A DNA stretch of 48,215 nucleotides from Acidobacteriaceae bacterium. Its GTDB lineage: Bacteria > Acidobacteriota > Terriglobia > Terriglobales > Acidobacteriaceae. Both the position numbers and the translations under genes were made by a program. The first letter of the stretch is position 1; each line of letters starts with the position of its first letter. The stretch spans positions 1 through 48,215 of the forward strand of contig JANXUC010000148.1 of assembly GCA_025352065.1 (NCBI GenBank). The letters are read 5' to 3'. This document shows, piece after piece, positions 41,613 to 48,215 of the stretch. Under the pieces are notes generated by a model. The model had not been told where the DNA came from. It saw only the letters and a program-made list of their open reading frames with translations, and searched no databases.

Positions 41613-44600
41613 CTATTTTCCGGTGCCGTACTTATACGCGTATCCCTGCGGCTCTTTCCCGGAAACGTGACGCGTATTGTAGGTCAGTATGGCGTCGAGA
41701 TTTGCCGGGGTCAGCGGATACGACTTTCCCGGATAGGGATAGGTATTCATGGATTGGAACGGGAGCGGTTCTACCGTCGAACCTTCCGCGGCATAGAAAT
41801 CCATATCCTTTTCGTAGCCGTTGGCCAGGAAGAAGTAGTCGCGAGTCCAACCTTTGGCGAGTGGAGGAAGAGAGGCAGGATCGAACTCTAATGCAACTTC
41901 TTCGCCGGAACCGAACACGGTGAAACGGTCGTCGAAGCCCGTAAGTAGCGTGCGCACATCTCCGTAGCGTGTGTAGGTGCCGGCTTGGCGAGCATACGGG
42001 CCGGTCGCGCTCACATCTTCGTAAACGTACTGCACGTTCCCCGCTGGCGTTCCTTCAATCTGGCGAGGATAGCCATGGAAGTTGAGATTCGCTTGTTGCA
42101 GCTTTACCGAATGCAGGGAGACAGGGACGTTTCGCGCAGTACGATCCACCAATATCGAATCCCAATAAATTTGCAGATTCGTGGAAATGCGAATTCGCTG
42201 CGTACCCGCCGGAAGTTTCCTTGTGAAATCCGCAACCATCGTGCGCGGAAGCCCCGCTGGGAAGCCCATATCGTCGATCACCTTCACCCATTCGCCCTTA
42301 GCATTTTGCACTTCCACGTAGGGCGAAGTCGCCTGCACTCCAGCCTGTGATGCCGCGTACATGCCAGTCGCCGTAAAGTACTCAATCTCCCCATGCAACA
42401 GCAGTCGTAGCGGGCTGGCGCCGTCGTAGCGCTCGCCCAAATCAAGCTCCATGCTGTGCAGTTTGACGAATCCCTTGAAGGGGAGCAGATCGAAATTGCC
42501 AACATACTTATGCGCCAGCAGGTCGGGCAGCAAATCGTGCCCGTGATCGTCCCACACTCCCGCCGGAGGCTTTGCATTACGGCTGGCCACCACTTTGAAC
42601 GGCGGATACGGCGGGTTGGCGGCAAAATACTCGTTCGGATAAACCTCCGCGTCGGCAGGATGATCCACCGCCAGCAGCCGCACTTGGTCGAGATATACGA
42701 CTTCTTCCATCGGCTCCATCAGACGGAAACTTAGCTTGCCGTCGCGGAGTTGCATCGTGTCACGATCTAATTTCACATACTCGGTTGGACGCGGAATATT
42801 ACGCTCGCCCGCGCCCACCCAATGGCCCAGCACGCCCGCGCCCAATACGTCGGCGACCAAGCGATACCGCTGGCCATCCCATGCGAAAAGCGTGGGACAG
42901 GAGCTGCCGCGCCGGTCAATCTCCACGTAGGCCTGCTCTTTATCAGCGGCCACTTCGATTTCGTCTTGCAGAACGCCAGTCGGCCACAACATGCGCACGA
43001 TGTCAGCCTGCGTTGAGGCGCCCAGCCCGGCTGTAATCACCGTCGAACTCTGCCCCAGATAGCCGGAAGAACCCGCGATCTCCCACTTCTGGCGACTCGC
43101 TCCGGAGAACACCTCCACCTTGGTTCCAATAGCGCTGCGGTTGTCGTTCAATCCTCGGAACGCGAGTCGCAGCCAGTGATTCTTATTGCCGCCTTCGTTG
43201 CGCAGCAACACAGCCGGAGCATGATTCTGCGTGATAAGCAGATCAGTTGCCCCGTCGTTATCGTAGTCAGCCGTCAGCAAACCGCGCGGCGATTCCAAAT
43301 GAATTTTGTCGAGACCCACAGCGGCAGTTACGTCCTCGAATCCCTCGGCACCCTTGTTGCGAAACAGCCGCACTTCACCGCGCCCGTCCGCCGTTTCGCC
43401 TACAGCAGCCAGATCCATCCAGCCGTCGTTGTCGTAATCCAGCGCGGCCACGCCCCAGGCACGAACCCAATTCAATTTCGGAAGCGCAACAGGCTCAAAC
43501 GTCTTCCCATCCTTGTTACGCCACAGCGTAAACGCCGGAGACCCCCAATGCGTGAAGGCCAAATCCATCCGTCCATCTTTGTCGAAGTCGAGAACTGCTA
43601 TGCCTACCGCAGGCGCGGGCATCGCTGCCGACCACGGCTCGCGCGCAGGAAACTTCCCTTCCTTGGGATTCTCATAAATCGTCGGCGAAGCCACGTGCCA
43701 GGCCGTACTCACAAGATCGACTGCGCGGTCATTGTTGAAGTCCGTGCCTACTGCGGCAAAGCCAGGCCCGTTCCCTTGCAGCGCCAGTTCGGCGGTCACG
43801 TCGGTGAAAGTACCGTTACCATTGTTTCGGAACATGACGTTCGCGCCTGCAACTTTGGCATCCCGCGCGCCCACCGACGACTTACGCGGATCGAAAATCG
43901 CATCCGTGCTATAACGCGTGACGTAGAGGTCGATATCGCCGTCATGGTCGTAATCCACAAAGGTCATGCCAACGTTCACCAAACCCGCACCCACCCTGAG
44001 ATCCGCACCCCTGAGTCCAGCCGCCTCACTCACATCTTTAAACTTTCCATCTTTCTCGTTATGCAACAGCAGCACGCGATCTCGCAGCGTGACCGCCAAA
44101 TCGACGCCACCGTCGTTGTCGTAGTCCCCTGCCGTACACCCAATGCCGTGGAGTTCAGGAATTAGCCCTGCCGCCCGCGTGACATCCTCAAACTTTCCCC
44201 CGCCCAAATTGTGATAGAGGGACATACCGCCCTGTTTGCCGTGATCCGCTAGAAATACATCCATCCGCCCGTCGGCATCGTAGTCCAGAAAGCAGGCGCC
44301 GGGACCCAGGAATGCCGCAATATCGTTGAGGTCAATCACAGGCGAACTGTCCCCTGCAATCGCCTCGCCGCCTTTCAACCCCGCTCGTTGCGTTTCCTCA
44401 ACAAACTTCACCGGAATCGCCGCCGCCACCCGCTCCTTCACCGCTGGCGATTCCTCCACTCGCGAGTACTTCCCCTGCTCACCATAGGCAAGACTCATCG
44501 GAGAGCCGATCTTCGTTTGCGTGATCTGCTGAAAGCGGACCAGATGTTCGCGCGCCTTCGTAGCATCGCCCGACTGCTGAAAAGCGCGCGACAACCCGAA

Positions 44601-45158
44601 CCACGCCGACGCATGGGTAGCGTTCAGTTGAATCGCATGTTCAAACGCCGCAATCGCGTCCGGAAACTGGCGCGCCTGCAAATGCGCTGAGCCGAGGAAG
44701 TACCAGGTATCCGCGTCGTTCGCATCAATCTCCGTCACCCGCTTGAAGGCAGCAATCGCGTCGTCCAGTTCGCCACTGTTTTTATGCAGCAACCCAAGGT
44801 TGTACCAAATCGTCGCGTCTTTTGAATCTGCCTTGGCGGCCTCTTCTAATAGCTTCTTCGCCTCCTCTACACGCTGCAAGTTCAGTAACGCAATGCCTCG
44901 ATTCAGTCGCGCAATCGCACACTTAGGGTCGGCGGCGGCGGCGGCTTCAAAATTCTTGATCGCCCGCTCGAACGATTGCTGGTTCATGTAGGCCACGCCG
45001 AGATTGTTCAGGCGCGCCGCTTCAACGGACTTTGTTTCCGGAACGGAACCCGCCCCATCAGTATCGCTATTGAAAGACGTGGAAGATACCGCCGCCAGAC
45101 AGAGCACCATCAGGAAGGCCGCGAGGAGAACTCGTACAGTGCGCATAAGATTCTGCAC
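41613..45158 (-). CDS. Large TPR / FG-GAP (VCBS) / ASPIC-UnbV exported protein
   Basis: 1181 aa. Signal peptide at about 6-28. TPR repeats at about 50-230, then seven FG-GAP/VCBS beta-propeller repeats with calcium-loop motifs (for example D-Y-D-A-D-G-R-M-D, D-Y-D-H-D-G-D-I-D, D-F-D-K-D-G-R-M-D) at about 275-680, an ASPIC/UnbV domain (about 690-780, W-P-T-G-V-L-Q-D-E), and a C-terminal region of about 400 residues rich in aromatic residues. The FG-GAP/UnbV architecture is common in Acidobacteriota and Planctomycetes, with no settled function; extracellular binding is likely. It is 28 bp from the suhB-like gene upstream, so the two may share a transcript. Confidence 0.88.
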   Translation of the reverse strand: MQNLMRTVRVLLAAFLMVLCLAAVSSTSFNSDTDGAGSVPETKSVEAARLNNLGVAYMNQQSFERAIKNFEAAAAADPKCAIARLNRGIALLNLQRVEEAKKLLEEAAKADSKDATIWYNLGLLHKNSGELDDAIAAFKRVTEIDANDADTWYFLGSAHLQARQFPDAIAAFEHAIQLNATHASAWFGLSRAFQQSGDATKAREHLVRFQQITQTKIGSPMSLAYGEQGKYSRVEESPAVKERVAAAIPVKFVEETQRAGLKGGEAIAGDSSPVIDLNDIAAFLGPGACFLDYDADGRMDVFLADHGKQGGMSLYHNLGGGKFEDVTRAAGLIPELHGIGCTAGDYDNDGGVDLAVTLRDRVLLLHNEKDGKFKDVSEAAGLRGADLRVGAGLVNVGMTFVDYDHDGDIDLYVTRYSTDAIFDPRKSSVGARDAKVAGANVMFRNNGNGTFTDVTAELALQGNGPGFAAVGTDFNNDRAVDLVSTAWHVASPTIYENPKEGKFPAREPWSAAMPAPAVGIAVLDFDKDGRMDLAFTHWGSPAFTLWRNKDGKTFEPVALPKLNWVRAWGVAALDYDNDGWMDLAAVGETADGRGEVRLFRNKGAEGFEDVTAAVGLDKIHLESPRGLLTADYDNDGATDLLITQNHAPAVLLRNEGGNKNHWLRLAFRGLNDNRSAIGTKVEVFSGASRQKWEIAGSSGYLGQSSTVITAGLGASTQADIVRMLWPTGVLQDEIEVAADKEQAYVEIDRRGSSCPTLFAWDGQRYRLVADVLGAGVLGHWVGAGERNIPRPTEYVKLDRDTMQLRDGKLSFRLMEPMEEVVYLDQVRLLAVDHPADAEVYPNEYFAANPPYPPFKVVASRNAKPPAGVWDDHGHDLLPDLLAHKYVGNFDLLPFKGFVKLHSMELDLGERYDGASPLRLLLHGEIEYFTATGMYAASQAGVQATSPYVEVQNAKGEWVKVIDDMGFPAGLPRTMVADFTRKLPAGTQRIRISTNLQIYWDSILVDRTARNVPVSLHSVKLQQANLNFHGYPRQIEGTPAGNVQYVYEDVSATGPYARQAGTYTRYGDVRTLLTGFDDRFTVFGSGEEVALEFDPASLPPLAKGWTRDYFFLANGYEKDMDFYAAEGSTVEPLPFQSMNTYPYPGKSYPLTPANLDAILTYNTRHVSGKEPQGYAYKYGTGK

Positions 45159-45186
45159 TCTAAGATATCAGTTTCACCGCTGCAAT

Positions 45187-46098
45187 TCAGGACTGCGGTT
45201 TGGCTCCGGTGACAGGGTCTCGGGCGTATTCCAACGGGCTGGGCAAGGGTTCCAAGCCGCGTCCGGCAAAGATTTCGGCGAATTCCTGCTTCAACGCGTC
45301 ATGCACCAGGCCGTTGGTGGCGAAGACTTCGCGACTGGCAATGTCGAAGGGTCCGCCTGCAAAATCCGTCACTCTTCCGCCAGCTTCCTCCGCAATTAGC
45401 ACGCCAGCAGCGGTGTCCCACGGGTTCAGGTTGAATTCCCAAAAGCCGTCATAGCGACCGCAAGCCACGTAACAGAGATCGAGCGCCGCCGATCCAGCCC
45501 GCCGAACACCATGCGTTTTCATTGTGATCTGGTGGTAAAAGTGGATGTTCGGATTTTTATGCCGTTTCTGGCTGGGAAATCCCGTCGCAATCAGGCACTC
45601 AGAAAGTCGAGAAGTGGCGGAAACATTCGTTTTCACGCCGTTCAAAAAAGCGCCCCGTCCTAATTCTGCCGAGAAAAGCTCATCCCGCGTAGGGTCGTAG
45701 ACAACGCCAGCCACGCGCTTCGCCACGCCCGCAGCATCGGTATGTTCCAACCCCAACGAAACGCAAAACACAGGATATCCGTGCGCGAAATTTGTCGTCC
45801 CATCCAACGGATCGACATACCAGTGATAGCCCGCATTCTTCGTTCCTGAAACAGAACTTCGAGATGCAGCCAGGCTCCCGCTCTCTTCTCCAAGAATACT
45901 GTGAGTTGGAAACAACTCGCGAATCCGACCAACCACGAGTGCTTCTGAGTTTCGATCAGCCTCGGTGACCAGGTCGGCCTCGCCCTTGTATTCAATCTTC
46001 ACGCGGCGACGAAAATACTCCATCAGCAACGCGCCAGCTTCCCGCGCAATCGAAGACATCGCAGGTACAAATTCAAGTTCAGAGAAATTGGAAGGCAT
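45187..46098 (-). CDS. Inositol monophosphatase family protein
   Basis: 303 aa. Metal and catalytic motifs are complete: G-E-E-S-G (Glu ligand), W-Y-V-D-P-L-D-G-T-T-N-F (D-P-L-D-G-T motif) and the final W-D-T-A-A-G-V-L-I-A-E-E-A-G-G. Enzymes of the SuhB/IMPase family hydrolyse inositol phosphates, or related phosphomonoesters such as histidinol phosphate or PAP; which one cannot be told. It precedes the large FG-GAP gene in the same direction by 28 bp. Confidence 0.9.
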   Translation of the reverse strand: MPSNFSELEFVPAMSSIAREAGALLMEYFRRRVKIEYKGEADLVTEADRNSEALVVGRIRELFPTHSILGEESGSLAASRSSVSGTKNAGYHWYVDPLDGTTNFAHGYPVFCVSLGLEHTDAAGVAKRVAGVVYDPTRDELFSAELGRGAFLNGVKTNVSATSRLSECLIATGFPSQKRHKNPNIHFYHQITMKTHGVRRAGSAALDLCYVACGRYDGFWEFNLNPWDTAAGVLIAEEAGGRVTDFAGGPFDIASREVFATNGLVHDALKQEFAEIFAGRGLEPLPSPLEYARDPVTGAKPQS

Positions 46099-46114
46099 TA
46101 AATTGCACGTGTGG

Positions 46115-46134
46115 GGCGAGCCTTCTTGCTCGCC
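46115..46134. repeat. Short intergenic hairpin
   Basis: GGCGAGC and GCTCGCC, 7-bp arms, with a CTTCTT loop. No T-run follows on either strand, so it is not a typical terminator. The 46163-46186 stretch (CCCGAGCGCAGCGAGGAATA) after it looks like another dispersed motif. Confidence 0.5.
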
Positions 46135-46201
46135 AGCTCTTCGGAATACCGCATGAGTTTCTCATCCCGAGCGCAGCGAGGAATAGCATTCCCCCGCAGT
46201 C

Positions 46202-46230
46202 CCTCTGTGGCCTCTGTGCTCTCTGTGGTA
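46202..46230. repeat. CTCTGTGG micro-repeat
   Basis: Three near-copies of CCTCTGTGG / CCTCTGTG / CTCTCTGTGG in tandem, close to the stop of the Hfq-like gene. The motif is related to that at 1-22, about 46 kb away. Confidence 0.5.
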
Positions 46231-46237
46231 AATCGCC

Positions 46238-46501
46238 TTAGCCCTTCTCTTCCTGAATGTACATAATCTCGTGCTTATAAATAAATAAGTTCGGCGCACC
46301 TGTCCGTGTCAGTCTGATCATGTGCCTGTCGTAATACTCGACCCATCCATACACGACTTCGCCATCGGTCAGTTTCACACTAACCGGTTTCTGCTTCTCA
46401 CCCAGCAGCTTGAGATAAGACGCTTCTTCAAACGTATCTTCCGGAGGAACATTCTTCCCCTTCGGCGACCGATTGCTCACAACATCCATACGGGAGGACA
46501 T
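46238..46501 (-). CDS. Hfq-like Sm protein with N-terminal extension
   Basis: 87 aa from the ATG at 46499-46501 (the frame is open to a TTG at 46579). After a 22-residue polar tail comes the Sm fold: helix F-E-E-A-S-Y-L-K-L-L, Sm1 K-P-V-S-V-K-L-T-D-G-E-V-V-Y-G-W-V-E-Y-Y-D and Sm2 N-L-F-I-Y-K-H-E-I. Y-K-H in Sm2 is the Hfq signature, and the length fits a hexamer-forming Hfq. The classical N-terminal Q-D-P-F-L-N is replaced by E-E-A-S-Y-L, so RNA preference at the proximal face may differ. Hfq aids pairing of small RNAs and mRNAs. No clear Shine-Dalgarno is visible. Confidence 0.78.
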   Translation of the reverse strand: MSSRMDVVSNRSPKGKNVPPEDTFEEASYLKLLGEKQKPVSVKLTDGEVVYGWVEYYDRHMIRLTRTGAPNLFIYKHEIMYIQEEKG

Positions 46502-46575
46502 TTGGGTATTGTACAGCGGTAGGGAAGGAGTATTGAGCTCCTGCAAAATTAGAAGTACAAACTCGGATGCCTGGG

Positions 46576-46610
46576 CCAAAAAATAAGGGAGCCGGAAATT
46601 CCGGCTCCCT
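46576..46610 (-). terminator. Rho-independent terminator of the TonB-dependent receptor gene
   Basis: On the minus strand AGGGAGCCGGAA and TTCCGGCTCCCT form a 12-bp perfect stem (practical loop 3-5 nt), followed by TATTTTTT. It is about 20 bp after the receptor stop and separates it from the Hfq-like gene. Confidence 0.92.
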
Positions 46611-46629
46611 GAAAAACTCCAACAACCGA

Positions 46630-48215
46630 CTAGAAGGTAAACTTCACCCCAAAGCGGATGCTTCGTGCCAGCTGATAGTAAACTGGTGTCTTGTAGGCGC
46701 TGTTCAATGCCGCCGAGTAACCACGGCCCTTGAAGTTATTTAGCTGGGCTGCGACATCGTACGGACGCTCTGCTGCCGCGTAAAATGGAACTCCATCCCC
46801 GATGTAACAGGTTCCATGAAACGAGGCTACCGCTGTACAAGGCGTACTCGTGGTCGAATTTAGGGTTATGTACTGATTGCCAACGTTGAGTGAAGTTAAA
46901 TCCGCGTTATAGGCGGTTACAGAGCGCTGGTTCAGTAAATTGTTAAATGTGGCACTGAAGCTGAGCCCCATTCGCTCCCCAATCTTGACATTCTGCTGCA
47001 GGTTAAAGTCAGACTGGGTGTACCAAGGTGTCCGCTGGACGCGCGGAGCACCCAGCGTAATTAAGCCTGTGGTCGGATCCTGATGGGCATCGACGAACTT
47101 TCCACGCCCCCAAGCTTGGACTGCCCAACCTCCGCCGCCCGCACCCACGTCGATGTAGCTGGTTATAGGCGATCCACTGTACAGAACCTGGAATATCCCT
47201 AGGTCCGTCGTATACTTCTTCTTAAAGCCAAGCTCATAGTAGGCGTAGCCCTTTAAAGTATGCGGCCGATCCGTCGGCAACAGTCCGCTCGAAGAACCTC
47301 CATTGGCGTTCCATTGAAAATAAGGTTCATCGAACGCACGGCTGTTGTTCGGGGAGCTGCGCCCACCCGACTGACCGTCGGAAATATCCGAAGTGGTCAA
47401 CCCCGTGTAATTTCCGCGAAGTTTGCTGTACGTGTACGAGAACATTCCGAACCAATGCTGACTGTTGGTCTTGTTAAGGCGCAGTTCCAGCCCATCGTAA
47501 CTCCGCGCCGCCGGAAACATACCGGGCTGAGCGCAACCCGCGCCCGAACATGGCGGTGGTGGTGTCCCATAGAGGAAGTTATAGAAACTGTTGAACGTCT
47601 TTTCAGAGCCTTGGCCGGGATTGCCGATTACGAAGGTCTCGTTACCGTTGTTGATAATTGAGGAGTCTTCAATTGCGTGATCCAAACGGCGGCGGTCCCA
47701 ACGGGCTTCAAAGGCAAGGTTCTTGCGTATCTGGTAGTCCACACCGAACACGCTTTCGTGCTGGCTATACGGCTTTAGCCCAGGAGTAACGCCGGTTGAG
47801 GTCAAGCTGCAGGTAGAACAAGTTGTCGGGAAAGTGCGGTTGTTAATGTTCTCGATGAAGGTCAGTCCAGCGGGAGTATTTCCGCCCTTCCAAGTAGCTG
47901 GTGTCGTTGTATCCGTAGGCGAGGAGCCCACGCAATAACGATTGGCGGCATTCGCGAGGGGAGTAAGCTGGGTGATGTCGAAACCAGCATCCAAAGTATA
48001 GAAGCACTGGTTCCAGTACTGGCCGCCGAACGAACTGATAGCTACGTTCAACTTCATGATGTCGAAAAACTTACCGTAGCTGCCAAACACTTTCATGCGA
48101 CCGTCTCTAAAGACATCCCAAGCCGCGCCTATACGCGGGGCGACTTTGTCGGCCCAACTGAAGTCAATGGGGTTCGACTTTAAGCCCGCTTCAGAGCTGG
48201 CGGGCAGGTATTCCT
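46630..48215 (-). CDS. TonB-dependent receptor, Oar-like (C-terminal part; runs off window)
   Basis: The frame is open from the stop at 46630 to the window end, so the gene is partial (about 528 residues seen, N-terminus missing). The visible start of the fragment reads V-A-P-R-I-G-A-A-W-D-V-F-R-D-G, then K-V-F-G-S-Y-G-K-F-F-D, both typical of the barrel of Oar-like TonB-dependent receptors. Repeating aromatic beta strands and the last residues F-G-V-K-F-T-F, with terminal Phe, are outer-membrane insertion features. These receptors, numerous in Acidobacteriota, usually have an N-terminal carboxypeptidase-regulatory domain before the plug and probably take up oligosaccharides or peptides. Confidence 0.9.
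   Translation of the reverse strand, partial: EYLPASSEAGLKSNPIDFSWADKVAPRIGAAWDVFRDGRMKVFGSYGKFFDIMKLNVAISSFGGQYWNQCFYTLDAGFDITQLTPLANAANRYCVGSSPTDTTTPATWKGGNTPAGLTFIENINNRTFPTTCSTCSLTSTGVTPGLKPYSQHESVFGVDYQIRKNLAFEARWDRRRLDHAIEDSSIINNGNETFVIGNPGQGSEKTFNSFYNFLYGTPPPPCSGAGCAQPGMFPAARSYDGLELRLNKTNSQHWFGMFSYTYSKLRGNYTGLTTSDISDGQSGGRSSPNNSRAFDEPYFQWNANGGSSSGLLPTDRPHTLKGYAYYELGFKKKYTTDLGIFQVLYSGSPITSYIDVGAGGGGWAVQAWGRGKFVDAHQDPTTGLITLGAPRVQRTPWYTQSDFNLQQNVKIGERMGLSFSATFNNLLNQRSVTAYNADLTSLNVGNQYITLNSTTSTPCTAVASFHGTCYIGDGVPFYAAAERPYDVAAQLNNFKGRGYSAALNSAYKTPVYYQLARSIRFGVKFTF

Noticed and set aside
43176-44165. Long plus-strand open frame opposite the FG-GAP protein
   Set aside because: Antisense of the repeated calcium-loop codons; no start signal or family.
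46115-46134. Hairpin as terminator of the inositol-monophosphatase region
   Set aside because: It lies upstream of that gene's start and has no T-run on either strand.

Overview
The window reads as ordinary, gene-dense chromosome of an Acidobacteriota bacterium, probably class Terriglobia. This is inference from gene content, not from a marker gene. The pointers are an Oar-like TonB-dependent receptor, paired DUF3857 proteins, a kinase-TPR fusion, a TPR/FG-GAP/ASPIC-UnbV protein, and Gram-negative outer-membrane genes (lptE, lpxB, phosphatidylethanolamine synthesis). No rRNA, tRNA, CRISPR array or prophage was seen.

Layout. 0.1-4.6 kb: two DUF3857/transglutaminase-fold exported proteins and a small DUF4440 protein, all on the plus strand. 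4.7-9.4 kb (minus): a tightly overlapping run psd-pssA-asd-like-lptE-holA, preceded by a YdcH-like gene with its own terminator. 9.5-12.4 kb (minus): tsaB-rimI, methylmalonyl-CoA epimerase, meaB and a small membrane protein. 12.5-13.1 kb: a MazF-type toxin with a ribbon-helix-helix antitoxin and a palindromic operator. 13.2-16.6 kb (minus): acyl-CoA dehydrogenase, hemW, a very small gene directly after hemW, and an exported unknown. 16.9-18.1 kb (plus): a beta-ketoacyl-ACP synthase. 18.1-19.9 kb is an accessory patch holding a consensus parS site, a REP-like double hairpin, a GNAT-like gene and a ParDE-type module between two copies of the start of the next gene. 19.9-26.0 kb (plus): ABC exporter, exported unknown, lpxB and an M1-peptidase-fold protein that lacks the zinc ligands. 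26.0-33.1 kb (minus): two MacB/FtsX-type permeases, a degenerate 3-hydroxyacyl-CoA dehydrogenase fragment, malQ and a PpiD/SurA-type foldase. 33.1-34.5 kb: repeat-bearing spacer with one tiny secreted peptide gene and a cupredoxin-like gene. 34.5-48.2 kb: kinase-TPR, GH2 exo-glucosaminidase-like enzyme, amino acid permease, the large TPR/FG-GAP/UnbV protein, an inositol-monophosphatase family protein, an Hfq-like protein and the C-terminal part of a TonB-dependent receptor that runs off the window.

The main discovery candidate is the 74-codon gene at 14528-14752. It starts right after the hemW stop codon, has a strong ribosome binding site, and reads as a complete SelW/Rdx-family protein if its in-frame TGA (14720-14722) is selenocysteine. 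The TGA falls at the second position of a C-P-L-U redox motif. A hairpin starting 9 nt downstream, with a GGU apical loop, has the geometry of a bacterial SECIS element. Conventional gene calling would miss this gene or truncate it to ten codons.

Other points of note are the parS palindrome, the compensatory changes between the two REP-like hairpins, the 89-bp duplication flanking the ParDE-type module, a 15-bp tandem array that begins at the holA stop codon and carries a stop in every unit, and several enzyme-fold proteins that have lost catalytic residues (M1 peptidase, transglutaminase, aspartate-semialdehyde dehydrogenase and 3-hydroxyacyl-CoA dehydrogenase folds).
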